Assembly (NCBI GenBank): GCA_016208495.1
Contig: JACQXX010000107.1
Span: 1 to 64,000, forward strand
Source of the DNA: Acidobacteriota bacterium
GTDB taxonomy: Bacteria > Acidobacteriota > Blastocatellia > Chloracidobacteriales > Chloracidobacteriaceae
Reading direction: 5' to 3'
Length of the DNA: 64,000 nucleotides
A model generated the notes under the pieces. The model made no database searches. It had not been told where the DNA came from and saw only the letters and a program-made list of their open reading frames with translations. Each line of letters begins with the position of its first letter. Position 1 is the first letter of the stretch. Positions 28,494 through 37,218 of the stretch are shown here, in pieces. The position numbers were made by a program, and so were the translations under genes.

Positions 28494-30617
28494 ATGGCGA
28501 AACAATCCAAAAAAAAGACGGAACTGACAGTCAAAGAGGCTACAACATCGGCGCAACCTCAAAAAACGACCCAATCTTGGGCAACTGGTTTTCAGACCTG
28601 GCTCCGGTCATATCAAGCAGAGCTTGGTATTGCCCTTGGCCTCCTGGTTTGCATCGCCATTGTTTATAGCAATGTGGTCACGTTTGGGTTTGTTGATTTT
28701 GATGACCTTCAGTTTGTGACTTCAAATGCTGAGATCAAAAAGGGATTTACCCTAGAAACAATCAAGTGGGCATTTACCACCACCTATGCTTCAAACTACT
28801 GGATGCCCGTGTCGTGGTTTTCACATATCCTGGACTGGTCGTTATTCGGATCAAAGGCTGGTGGTCACCATCTGACCAATGTGTTGTTTCATGTCGCCAA
28901 TACATTGTTGTTATTTGGGTTATTGCGATATCTCACCGGGCAGGCATGGCTGAGCGGAGTGGTGGCGTTTTTCTTTGCGGTTCACCCCATGCAGGTTGAA
29001 CCAGTCGCCTGGATAGCGGCGCGCAAGGACCTGATTTGTACATTTTTTGGATTTCTGACTCTATGGGCCTATGTCTGGTTTGCCCAACCCAGGCGAAACT
29101 GGCTTGCCTATGGGCTGACCTTGATGTGTTTTATGCTCTCGCTGATGGCCAAGCCGTTGGGGATTGTCGTACCGCCGGTTTTAATCTTACTTGATATCTG
29201 GCCGCTCAATCGCTTACCGGAACCGTTCAGTTTCTCCTGGGTGACTTTGAAAGAACACCTGCTGCCACTGATCCTTGAGAAAATTCCGTTTGGGTTGTTT
29301 GCCCTGGCCATTGTGTTTTTCACCCGAGCCAGTGGAAAAATCGCTGGCGGCTCGGAACTTCAGATTCGAAGACCTTCAACCACATTGATTTGGGATGGGT
29401 TCAGTGGGTATGTCTACTACATCAAAAAGCTGTTTTTACCAACCAATCTGGCCATTTTTTATGATGTTCCGTTAACGCCGTTTTGGCTTGGTCTGCTGTG
29501 TCTGGCGGTACTGGTCTGTCTCTCTGGATGGGTGGTGTTACTGAGTCGTCATGAGCGGGCGGTGCTGGTCGGCTGGCTCTGGTTTGGTGCCACTCTGTTG
29601 CCAATGGTGGGGTTTGCCAATCTGAATACTCCTCGATCTGATCGGTATGCCTACTTTTCATTTATTGGGTTGTTCTTGATTGTGGTTTGGGGAGGGCACG
29701 TGTGGCTTCAATCAAACCAGGCTCACAGAAAAATGCTGCAACTGGCTTTAGGGTTTTTCATGGTGGCCTGTATTGGGTTGTCCTGGGCACAAACCCAGGT
29801 TTGGAAAAACAACCTGACCTTGTTTCAGCACGCGGTTGGTTGCGGAGTCAGTAACTTTGTCACGGAGTCAAATTTAGGGGTGGAGTATCTCAAAAATAAT
29901 CGGCTTGAGGAAGCTGAAAAACACCTCAAGGAAGCCCATCGGATGGATCCGACTTTTGTCACAACGCTCTCTGCATTGGGAAGAATTTATGAGCAACGGG
30001 GAAATCACGCTGAAGCGATCAAATATTACGAACAAGCACTCCGGAAAAGGCCCGAGATGCCTGATCTGTTATTCAACTATGGCAATGCACTGGTAAACCT
30101 CAATCGAGGGAATGAGGCTTTTGAATACCTTCAGGATGTACTGAAGTCTGATCCAAAACACGCCAAAACCTATTGTGCCTTGGGTACCTACTACTTCAAC
30201 AAGAAAATGTACCCGGAAGCCACTCAGCATTACTCCAAAGCCATTGACCTTCAGCCTGATTTCTTTGAAGCCCGTCTCAACCTGGCCAATGTGTTGACCT
30301 CAAATAAAGACCCCAACGCCGCGATTGTCCATTTGAACTATGCCCTTAGGCTCCATCCAGAATCAGCCATCGGATTTCAAATCTTGGGAAATGCGTTAAG
30401 TGCGGCCAATCGTCCCAAAGACGCGATTGATGCCTATCAAAAATCACTCTATCGCGATCCGAATCAGGCTGATGTTCATTATCGCCTGGCTATTTTGCTC
30501 AATTCGAACGGAAAACAACCTGACGCGATTGGCCACCTGCAAACCGCCCTGAAGTTGAAACCAGGGTTAACCGATGCCCAGAATCTGCTCAATTCACTCC
30601 AAACAAAGTCAGGCTGA
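28494..30617 (+). CDS. TMTC-like multispanning membrane protein with TPR tail
   Basis: The product has 707 residues. A Lys-rich cytoplasmic start is followed by about 10-11 transmembrane segments (residues of about 48-435). The first loop carries FGFVDFDDLQFV, the acidic motif of GT-C-fold O-mannosyltransferases of the TMTC type, and FFAVHPMQVEPVAWIAARKDL matches their second conserved region. Residues of about 460-700 are six or so TPRs, for example AIKYYEQALRKRPEMPDLL. The likely role is lipid-linked sugar transfer to exported proteins, but donor and acceptor are unknown. The AACCCTGAACCT just before ATG replaces a Shine-Dalgarno. Confidence 0.85.
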   Translation: MAKQSKKKTELTVKEATTSAQPQKTTQSWATGFQTWLRSYQAELGIALGLLVCIAIVYSNVVTFGFVDFDDLQFVTSNAEIKKGFTLETIKWAFTTTYASNYWMPVSWFSHILDWSLFGSKAGGHHLTNVLFHVANTLLLFGLLRYLTGQAWLSGVVAFFFAVHPMQVEPVAWIAARKDLICTFFGFLTLWAYVWFAQPRRNWLAYGLTLMCFMLSLMAKPLGIVVPPVLILLDIWPLNRLPEPFSFSWVTLKEHLLPLILEKIPFGLFALAIVFFTRASGKIAGGSELQIRRPSTTLIWDGFSGYVYYIKKLFLPTNLAIFYDVPLTPFWLGLLCLAVLVCLSGWVVLLSRHERAVLVGWLWFGATLLPMVGFANLNTPRSDRYAYFSFIGLFLIVVWGGHVWLQSNQAHRKMLQLALGFFMVACIGLSWAQTQVWKNNLTLFQHAVGCGVSNFVTESNLGVEYLKNNRLEEAEKHLKEAHRMDPTFVTTLSALGRIYEQRGNHAEAIKYYEQALRKRPEMPDLLFNYGNALVNLNRGNEAFEYLQDVLKSDPKHAKTYCALGTYYFNKKMYPEATQHYSKAIDLQPDFFEARLNLANVLTSNKDPNAAIVHLNYALRLHPESAIGFQILGNALSAANRPKDAIDAYQKSLYRDPNQADVHYRLAILLNSNGKQPDAIGHLQTALKLKPGLTDAQNLLNSLQTKSG

Positions 30618-30771
30618 AGACTGGGGCTGAGGGCTCAGGGCTGAAGACTTCGGGCTAAAGAAATTGGTTTTATTTCATCCCTCATCCTTCATCCCTCATC
30701 CCTTCCCTTGCTCCGAGCTTGCGAGTCTTCATCCCTGAGCCCCAAGCCCGATGTCTTCAGCCCTGGTTTTG
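30617..30771 (+). repeat. GGGCTGA/TCAGCCC palindromic repeat element, copy 2
   Basis: GGGCTGA-type units on the left and TCAGCCC-type units on the right enclose the conserved phrases AAATTGGTTTTATTTCATCCC and TTGCTCCGAGCTTGCGAGTC. It matches 47938-48085 in the same orientation and 4253-4381 inverted. It begins at the TMTC gene's stop. Confidence 0.8.
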
Positions 30772-30778
30772 AATCACA

Positions 30779-30816
30779 AAAGAAAAAGCCACCGGTTGCC
30801 CGGTGGCTTTTTCTTT
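30779..30816 (-). terminator. Terminator of the tRNA-fMet gene
   Basis: A perfect 17-bp stem (AAAGAAAAAGCCACCGG, loop TTGC, then complement) ends in a T-rich run on both strands. It lies 10 bp after the tRNA 3' end on the minus strand. Confidence 0.9.
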
Positions 30817-30868
30817 GAAGCAAATTGGTTGCGGGGGCGGGATTTGAACCCGCGACCTTTGGGTTATG

Positions 30869-31864
30869 CGTACCACTACAGCTTTCGCTGCCTGAAAATC
30901 AGTTTGTGGTCTGGACTTTCTCTTCACCCTCGGTTGATACCGTTCGGGTGCCTGCCATCTTAACTAATGTCGAATATATCATTTAAAACTGAGAACTTTT
31001 CAACCACTGAGGGAATTGACGGCATCCACGAGGATGCGCATTCCCAGAGCTTTCGGGCCTCATTTTCTGAATAAATGATCTGGGTTCCAGTCGCTCCAGG
31101 TTCATTGTTTTCAGGGGTGAGGTGGCCGGTTGCACCACAGAAACCTGTGATGTGTTCGAGCAACCGTTGTGTACTGGCACGATTGATGTCGGGAAGCTGA
31201 ATTCCAATCGAGTTGGAATCGTGTACAAACCCGCAATCACTCAGAATCACCGCAAGTCCAATCGGATGTGACAAAAAGCGAACCTTATCGGTAATCGTTT
31301 TTTGGTTTGCCCGATGAAACCAATCGTGGATGACTCTCAGTCGGCCTTCCTGCACAAAAGAGAAGCTTGTTTGATCTGCTTGCTGATTTCGAAGAATCTG
31401 AACCGGCAAGCCAAACAATCGTCTCACTTCGGAAGCTTTCCACTCAGCCAGGTCAGTTTGTGCCAGACTGTGAACCACGGTAAACGTAGCGCGCAGTTTA
31501 TGTGGAAGATCCGTTCGGCGCGATGTCGCACCAGCCAGGAGCATTCCGATCACAAATGACCGCTTATATGAAACAGTTATCAAATGATCAATGTCCTTCA
31601 TCAATGTGTCGGACCTCTTCGAACATCAGTGACAGTCTCTACACCTTCCCAAAAACAAACTTCATTTTTGGGCTTGGCTCGGGATTACCCCACCAGTGGC
31701 TTCCCCGAATTTGACAGGTCAACATATGTGAGTTACCCCACATACCGCCCAATGCAAGAACATCTCCCATATCACAGGCAACGACGGTGGTTGTTGTCTG
31801 TAAGTGCCAGCTTTGAATTGGTTTGTAGTTAAGTCAAGGCTGACGGGAAGGGTTTTGCGTCTTG
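30869..31864 (-). ncRNA. Group I intron (tRNA type, IC3-like) in tRNA-fMet
   Basis: The intron is 996 nt long, inserted after U33 and directly before the anticodon. The 5' exon ends in U and the intron ends in G, as group I splicing requires. Core elements are readable in order on the minus strand: P (TTCGGGGAAGCC), Q (GGTAATCCCGAGCCAAGCCC), R (GGAAGGTGTAGAGACT) and S (GAGGGTGAAGAGAAAGTCC), then GGCAGCGAAAGCTG close to the 3' end. These follow the cyanobacterial tRNA-Leu intron almost element by element, although the host gene differs. The span between R and S, the P8 region, is expanded by an ORF (30960-31601). P1 and the internal guide sequence could not be assigned with certainty. Confidence 0.92.
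30960..31601 (-). CDS. Intron-encoded LAGLIDADG-type protein, catalytic residues lost
   Basis: The product has 213 residues from the ATG at 31601; a TTG one codon earlier is the alternative. It lies wholly within the P8 region of the intron. The layout matches the single-chain LAGLIDADG_2 family: motif 1 region SFVIGMLLAGATSRR, then HSLAQTDLAEWKASEVRRLF, RLRVIHDWFHRANQKTIT, motif 2 region PIGLAVILSDCGFVHDS and a C-terminal YSENEARKLWE. In active relatives the eighth residue of each motif is a catalytic Asp (as in LLGDG and FMDDG). Here those places appear to be Gly and Cys, so DNA cleavage is probably lost. A maturase role in folding the intron is possible. Confidence 0.82.
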   Translation of the reverse strand: MKDIDHLITVSYKRSFVIGMLLAGATSRRTDLPHKLRATFTVVHSLAQTDLAEWKASEVRRLFGLPVQILRNQQADQTSFSFVQEGRLRVIHDWFHRANQKTITDKVRFLSHPIGLAVILSDCGFVHDSNSIGIQLPDINRASTQRLLEHITGFCGATGHLTPENNEPGATGTQIIYSENEARKLWECASSWMPSIPSVVEKFSVLNDIFDIS

Positions 31865-31914
31865 AGCCCAACGAGCTACCAGGCTGCTCCACCCCGCGTC
31901 ACTGGAAACGTCGG

Positions 31915-31942
31915 ATTGTACAGATAAACGAGTGTTTGTCAA
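31915..31942 (-). promoter_or_regulatory. Sigma-70 promoter of tRNA-fMet
   Basis: On the minus strand a perfect TTGACA (31937-31942) and TACAAT (31915-31920) are 16 bp apart, ending 16 bp before the tRNA 5' end. It is the strongest promoter seen in the window, as expected for a tRNA gene. Confidence 0.85.
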
Positions 31943-31960
31943 CGACTAATTTTTCCAAAA

Positions 31961-32000
31961 GCAAAGAAAAAGGGAGCTTGAATGATTCAAACTCCCTTAA
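31961..32000 (-). terminator. Terminator of the giant BNR/NHL gene
   Basis: On the minus strand the stem AAGGGAGTTTGAAT pairs with ATTCAAGCTCCCTT and is followed by TTTTCTTTGC. It lies 28 bp after the stop at 32028 and just upstream of the tRNA promoter. Confidence 0.9.
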
Positions 32001-32027
32001 CCTTACCTAAACATTCAGTTTAAAGGT

Positions 32028-35000
32028 TTATCGGATTTTGCTTGGGGCACGAAATTGACCAATGCCGCTTCCCAGGCCATTGGGTGTGCCGACCAGTGTC
32101 CAGGTCGTGCCACTCAACAGTTTGCCTTGAATTCGGTTGTTGGTCGTGTCGCTGACCACCAGGAATTCGCCGCCGGTCAGTGACCCAGCCGTGAACACGC
32201 TGATGGTGACGCCTTCCGGTGCTCGCACTTTGCCCAGCGTTGTGCCGCTTAAGCACAATGCCGTAGCCGTGCCAGAAGTACCTCCAGCAAATCGGATGAC
32301 GCGGTTGTTGCCAGTATCGGCGACATACAGGTTGTTGGCTGAATCAACCGCCAGTCCCTGTGGTGCCCGGACACCTGTCAACCCTGAACTCAAACCAGCC
32401 AGGACCGTGCCCGTGTTGGCGTTGGTTCTGGTATTGGCGTTGGTAACTTTCAGAATGCGGTTGTTGAGGGTGTCGGCGATAAACAGATTGAAGTTGCTGT
32501 CAACTGCCAATCCGTTCGGGGTTCGCACCCGACCGGAGGTCGTTCCACTGGCTGCCAGCAACACACCCGTTCCTGGTGTACCGTCGTTGAAGCGCAGTAC
32601 CCGGTTGTTGCCACCATCGGCCACATACAGGTTGCCGGCTGAATCCAGCGCCAGACCCCGTGGTCCGCTCACCTGATTCAATCCGGTGCCACTGGTGGCG
32701 AAGTTGAACCAGGTGGCACCACTGTTGGTTGACCATTGAATGCGGTTGTTGCCCGTGTCGGCCACATAAATCCGCACACCGTCAAGGCTTGCGGTGACCG
32801 CTTCCGGCGTTAGGAATTGACCATTTCCTGTTCCGGAAACCCCGGTTCCGATCACCGTCCAGGTCGTTCCGTTGAACTTCTGAACCCGGTTGTTGGTCGT
32901 GTCGGCCACATACAGGGTGGCTGAACCGCTGGCGCAGGATGCTACCACGTCAACAATCATTTGGTCTGAACTTGTGCTACAGGGTGAATTTGAGACAGTC
33001 CATTGTAATAGATAGGTTCCAGCCCCCCCAGCCGGTGTAAAGGTAGCATTAAATCCAGTCACAATGCTGAACTGACTACTTGAGGTTGAAGGACCTGACA
33101 CAACTGACCACATTCCACTACCACTTGTTGGATTGGTTGCAGATAGCCCTACTGGAACCCCTGCACATGTTTGCCGATCTGGACCGGCATTCGCCGTACT
33201 CGGGGGCGCAACATAGTTTAGGGCAATAACATCGCTAGTTGGTACACATGGGGACTGTGAAATTGTCCATTGCAATGTATATTGACCAGAAGCGGTTGGC
33301 GTGAACGTTGAGGTTGGTGATGTCGGGTTGCTAAACTGTGAAAGTGAAGTGTTTGGTCCAACAAGGACTGTCCAGGCTCCCGTACCTGGTGATGGGGAAT
33401 TGGCGCCTAAAGTGGTGGTTGTTGGGAAACATAAAGTCTGATTGGATCCAGCTTCAGCCGTTGGTGGCCCAGCATTAACTGTGACTACAACATCATCCGT
33501 TACTGACCCAACACATGGTGAATTAGTAACTGTCCACCGCAAGGTATACGTTCCAGTTGTTGTTGGAGTAAAAACAGCATTTGACACAGTTGTATTACTA
33601 AACTGTGATGTTGATGTGTTGGGGCCATTAAAGACTGACCAAACACCTGTACCTGACGTTTGCGAAGCATTAAGCGCGGCAGCCCCCCCAGTGCAAATAG
33701 TCTGATCAAGCCCAGCATTTGCACCTGCTGGTGGTTGGTTGACGGTCACCACAGCATTACCAATACCTGAAATTGTACAATTGTTGGCATCAGTCCCAGA
33801 TACCAGGTATGTCGTTGATGTTGTGGGTGATACAGAAAAATTAAATGTTGGCCCGGAGCCGTTTTGCGTACCACCACCGTTGCTGATCGTCACCGTGTAT
33901 GGACTGGTTCCACCACTCACTGTGACCGAAACGTTGGTGCTGTTGCCGGAACAAATCGTCGTTGTTCCGCTTACTGTGCCACTTATCGTTGGGCAACCGC
34001 CAGAGCACGACGAGCAGGCTGGTGTGGCAATCGAAACCGTATCCACACGCCAGTTCGGGTTGGTGTTGGCTACTGATGCATCCCAACCACCCCGCCACCG
34101 CAGTTGGATGGATTGACCATTCAGACTGGCTGGCAATGTTGCGGTTGTGGTGACATAACCGGTCTGTGCTCCGGTCCAGGCTTGCCGGGTTGACAGTGGG
34201 TTGCCTGATGAGTTTAAGGCCCCAGTATAGCCACCTTGATCAAATGTTGCTCCAAGGGTGACAGCATCCGTCCAGGTTGAGCCGGCATTCGTGCTAATTT
34301 CAAGCACCCCGCCGTCCCAGGGGCTTTCAAAGTTCCAGGCGTGACGGAAGCTCAGCGTGACCCCTGTGCTGCCAGCCGGAAGCGCAATGGATGGTGAAAT
34401 CAGCGCATTGGACGCAACAGTGGTAATGCCGTTGGTAAAGGTGGTGTTTGCCGCTGTATCCGGGTTGGTCGTCGTGCTCGCCCAGCTTCCAACCGATCCA
34501 GAGAGAACGGATGTGGTCCAACCTGATGGCAGCGCCGGCGCTGTCACACCATCAAAATTCTGACTGAAGATGGTATTGAGTGCACCGCCACCAAGCACAA
34601 ATTGATAAGTGACGGTTGTGGTATAGGTTCCGTCAGTGACATCAAAGGTTGCGGTGATGGTGTCTCCACAGTTTCCATTCGCTGTGAAGGTAAATGACCG
34701 ACTAACAGCGCCGCCGCCACTGGTCAATTGCCCATAGTTTTGGGCGGCGCTCGGCAGGGTGACCCCGCCAGTGGAACGCAATGTCGCTGTGGTATTCGCG
34801 CCGGTATTGGCACTCCCCACGTTTTGCAAGGAAAAGGAAACTGTCACGGTTTCACCTGGGTCAATTGCGGTTGTGGCTGGGCTTCCACAATTCCCGTTCG
34901 TGATGCTAGAGCCAGCCGCAATGACGGATGGTGAAGGAACCGCATTATCAGTAATTTCAGCGGTCCAGATTTCTTCGCGTCCGCCGCTTCGGCGATCCGT

Positions 35001-36674
35001 CCAGCTTGGAAAGAACTTTCCGGCAAACCCTGAGAGTCCATTGTAATCGCCAAACTGATTGCCGGAATCAGCCCCACTGATTGTCTCATCGGTGACAGCG
35101 GTTGTAACTTTGACCGGGACTTCCCAGGTGACGCCATCGTCATAAGAAGCCTGATACCAGACGTTAACGGTTCTCCGGGTAGAGTCTCCGACCGTGTCAT
35201 AATAAATCACCCCAAGCGCGCCGCTGGTTTCGTCAACCACCATCCAGGGGTTGTGCTGGTCATTCAACCCGGCCTGATTGTTGATCATGGCTTTGGCTGA
35301 CCAGCTCGTCCCACCATTGGTTGACCGTGAAAACCAGATTCGAGTTTTGCGTGGTGATGACGCATTTGAGCCAGGTTCGGATCCTGAGGCATCCAGGTCG
35401 GCCCAAATCGCATACACATTGTTTTTGACCGCCGTCCGATAGGCGCCAGCCGTGACATAAATCAACACCCGCCGGTTGTTAAATGACGGAACCCCAATAT
35501 CAAAGCTGTCAAAGGTGGTTGCAATTTGAATCGGGGAACCATAGGAACTTCCACCATTGGTGGATTTCACCAGGTAAATACCTCGACTGCCCGTATCTGG
35601 CCAGAAGCCAAAAACGTCGCCAAACGCATTGGTTTTGACATCTGACCCAATGCCAGTGCCGGTTGTTTCACTCCCGCTAACCTGAATTGGGCTGCTCCAA
35701 CTGCTGAGGCGGCGGCTCATATACACCGGCGCCCCGTTGTGCCAGATGGCATAAATATTGTCTTTAAAGGAAGAACTGCTGCTGTGGTCAACCCACACCA
35801 TTTGCTTATCCACATTGGTTTGGGTTCCGCTAAAGGTTCCATCTTGAGTCCAGGTCACTCCGTTGTTGGTCGAAACGTAACTTCGACCTCGGAGCGTGCC
35901 CCCGGAAATTCCGAGCGTGGTTGACCAGGCACGACCATCCGATGTCCAATCCACAGTTGGGTCAGAATGGAACGAATCGCCTGAAAACAGGCTGAGGTTG
36001 GTTCGTCCCCAGGTTGACCCGCTATTGGTTGAGTAATACTGGCTTTGCATCCCGCTTCCGCCGATATTATTTGAGGCAGAAATAATTTTGGATGGATCCC
36101 AGTAGTTAATTCGGATATCGGATTCACTCTGAGGAACCGATTGAGACCCAGAAACTCGTTTGTCTGTCCCAATGACTGGAACTCGAACTTCATCCGACGG
36201 AGCGACCGGCGGCTCTGGCGTGCCAGGTTGCAGATCAGGATGGGTTACCATCCACTCGTAAATTTCCTTCAGAACAAAGGGATACCCTTTCGTTGGGTCA
36301 TTTGGCTTCCGAACATAATCTGGCCGGGCTTTGCGCCAAAACACGCGTAACCAGGCTGGTACACGAATGGTGTCGGTCGCTTCATCAGGAGTTAGAAGAG
36401 AAAAATCCTGGTTGGCTCGAATGAGAGCTTCGAGGGCACTTCCTTTTGGTGCCCGGGCATTGATCAACTGTTTCTCCACTGATGGCCAGATAGAACCCTG
36501 CGATTGGTTGGTTGATTCTGGTTGACCTGGAAGCGAAACCGAAGCCGTGGGTTTTTGTCTTGGGGATTGTGGGTGCGAAGCGGTGGTATTCCCAACTGGA
36601 TTTACCAGGATTGCTCCACAAATGGCGGCAATGAGCAGCACGACATAGACCGTGCGTCGGGTACAATGATACAT
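32028..36674 (-). CDS. Giant secreted BNR/sialidase-like, Ig-like and NHL repeat protein
   Basis: The product has 1548 residues. The ATG at 36674 is chosen because AGAGGAAA stands upstream and a signal segment follows (VYVVLLIAAICGAILV). Order of parts: a linker to about 170; a BNR/sialidase-like propeller of about 180-590 with repeated S-T-N-G-G-x-S-W motifs; a CARDB-like beta domain (about 590-700); a jelly-roll domain starting SQNFDGVTAPALPSGW (about 710-890). Four repeated Ig/PKD-like modules follow (about 900-1245, TANAGPDRQTC type), then NHL beta-propeller repeats to the end (NLYVADTGNNRVIRF type). No sialidase active site is recognised, so it is probably an adhesin or structural exoprotein. 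Confidence 0.85.
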   Translation of the reverse strand: MYHCTRRTVYVVLLIAAICGAILVNPVGNTTASHPQSPRQKPTASVSLPGQPESTNQSQGSIWPSVEKQLINARAPKGSALEALIRANQDFSLLTPDEATDTIRVPAWLRVFWRKARPDYVRKPNDPTKGYPFVLKEIYEWMVTHPDLQPGTPEPPVAPSDEVRVPVIGTDKRVSGSQSVPQSESDIRINYWDPSKIISASNNIGGSGMQSQYYSTNSGSTWGRTNLSLFSGDSFHSDPTVDWTSDGRAWSTTLGISGGTLRGRSYVSTNNGVTWTQDGTFSGTQTNVDKQMVWVDHSSSSSFKDNIYAIWHNGAPVYMSRRLSSWSSPIQVSGSETTGTGIGSDVKTNAFGDVFGFWPDTGSRGIYLVKSTNGGSSYGSPIQIATTFDSFDIGVPSFNNRRVLIYVTAGAYRTAVKNNVYAIWADLDASGSEPGSNASSPRKTRIWFSRSTNGGTSWSAKAMINNQAGLNDQHNPWMVVDETSGALGVIYYDTVGDSTRRTVNVWYQASYDDGVTWEVPVKVTTAVTDETISGADSGNQFGDYNGLSGFAGKFFPSWTDRRSGGREEIWTAEITDNAVPSPSVIAAGSSITNGNCGSPATTAIDPGETVTVSFSLQNVGSANTGANTTATLRSTGGVTLPSAAQNYGQLTSGGGAVSRSFTFTANGNCGDTITATFDVTDGTYTTTVTYQFVLGGGALNTIFSQNFDGVTAPALPSGWTTSVLSGSVGSWASTTTNPDTAANTTFTNGITTVASNALISPSIALPAGSTGVTLSFRHAWNFESPWDGGVLEISTNAGSTWTDAVTLGATFDQGGYTGALNSSGNPLSTRQAWTGAQTGYVTTTATLPASLNGQSIQLRWRGGWDASVANTNPNWRVDTVSIATPACSSCSGGCPTISGTVSGTTTICSGNSTNVSVTVSGGTSPYTVTISNGGGTQNGSGPTFNFSVSPTTSTTYLVSGTDANNCTISGIGNAVVTVNQPPAGANAGLDQTICTGGAAALNASQTSGTGVWSVFNGPNTSTSQFSNTTVSNAVFTPTTTGTYTLRWTVTNSPCVGSVTDDVVVTVNAGPPTAEAGSNQTLCFPTTTTLGANSPSPGTGAWTVLVGPNTSLSQFSNPTSPTSTFTPTASGQYTLQWTISQSPCVPTSDVIALNYVAPPSTANAGPDRQTCAGVPVGLSATNPTSGSGMWSVVSGPSTSSSQFSIVTGFNATFTPAGGAGTYLLQWTVSNSPCSTSSDQMIVDVVASCASGSATLYVADTTNNRVQKFNGTTWTVIGTGVSGTGNGQFLTPEAVTASLDGVRIYVADTGNNRIQWSTNSGATWFNFATSGTGLNQVSGPRGLALDSAGNLYVADGGNNRVLRFNDGTPGTGVLLAASGTTSGRVRTPNGLAVDSNFNLFIADTLNNRILKVTNANTRTNANTGTVLAGLSSGLTGVRAPQGLAVDSANNLYVADTGNNRVIRFAGGTSGTATALCLSGTTLGKVRAPEGVTISVFTAGSLTGGEFLVVSDTTNNRIQGKLLSGTTWTLVGTPNGLGSGIGQFRAPSKIR

Positions 36675-37218
36675 GGGCAATTTCCTCTTTGGATCGAGCA
36701 AGGCAGACCTTGAAGCAGGCCCGCCGCAAAAGCGTTGGATTTGATTGTTATAAAAAGCAGAGACGCTTTAACGCAAAATGCACTTATGGACTGGTCTCGT
36801 GCCAGCTTGATTTTGGTGAGCGTGGGTATTTTGATTTGGCACAGAGGGGGTGTTTTCTTGTGAGGGTTCGAAAGATGAACGCCTGAACAAGGTAAGTTCA
36901 CAATGACTGAAGTGGGCATCGGAAAAAGTTGAGATGTGTTGGCTTTGGATGAAAGGCAGGAAGGAAGCCCCTGGACCAAAAGAAAGTGCAAAGTGTAGCA
37001 GTCTGATATTGAATGGATCAAGTCAAAATGCAGAAGTTCAGGTTTTATTAGGATTTAACCAGATCTGTGGGCGCTGGGAGAGTCGTGGTTGGTCGGATGT
37101 GATTTTCAATCAGTCTGATTATTCCCTGATCGAAATTTGTCTCATCGGACAATCCCGTGCTATAAGGGGTGGCCAGTCCAAAAAACGCCTGGTTCCGTCA
37201 CTTTCATCCCAGTTCATA
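36675..37218. other. Divergent intergenic region without a gene
   Basis: Frames running through this stretch are not protein-like. Candidate promoters are: for the giant minus-strand gene, TTGCGT (36771-36776) and TATAAC (36747-36752), 18 bp apart; for the plus-strand lipoprotein gene, TTGTCT (37137-37142) and TATAAG (37161-37166), 18 bp apart. Both are weak matches. Confidence 0.4.

Larger units (their letters stand above)
30826..31898 (-). tRNA. Initiator tRNA-fMet(CAU), split by a group I intron
   Basis: The 5' exon is 31865-31898 (34 nt) and the 3' exon is 30826-30868 (43 nt); joined they make a 77-nt cloverleaf. The 5' part carries C1 followed by GCGGGG, the D arm AGCAGCCTGGTAGCT and the stem GGG ending in C32 U33. 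The 3' part begins with the anticodon CAT, then AACCC, the T arm CGGGTTCAAATCCCG, acceptor CCCCGC, A72 and encoded CCA. The C1-A72 mismatch and three G-C pairs in the anticodon stem are initiator hallmarks, so this is not an elongator Met or Ile tRNA. The exon sequence closely resembles the E. coli initiator. Without splicing the transcript cannot become a tRNA. Confidence 0.95.

Noticed and set aside
30826-30868. Lone tRNA 3' half, taken first as an attachment-site scar of an integrated element
   Set aside because: The matching 5' half lies at 31865-31898 with a consensus promoter, and the space between shows group I intron core elements.
32137-32676. 179-codon plus-strand ORF opposite the NHL repeats
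   Set aside because: It is antisense to the repetitive C-terminus of the giant secreted protein; its open frame follows from the repeat composition.
36934-37218. N-terminal extension of the SH3-like lipoprotein
   Set aside because: The upstream codons lack protein character and would place the signal peptide 95 residues inside the protein.
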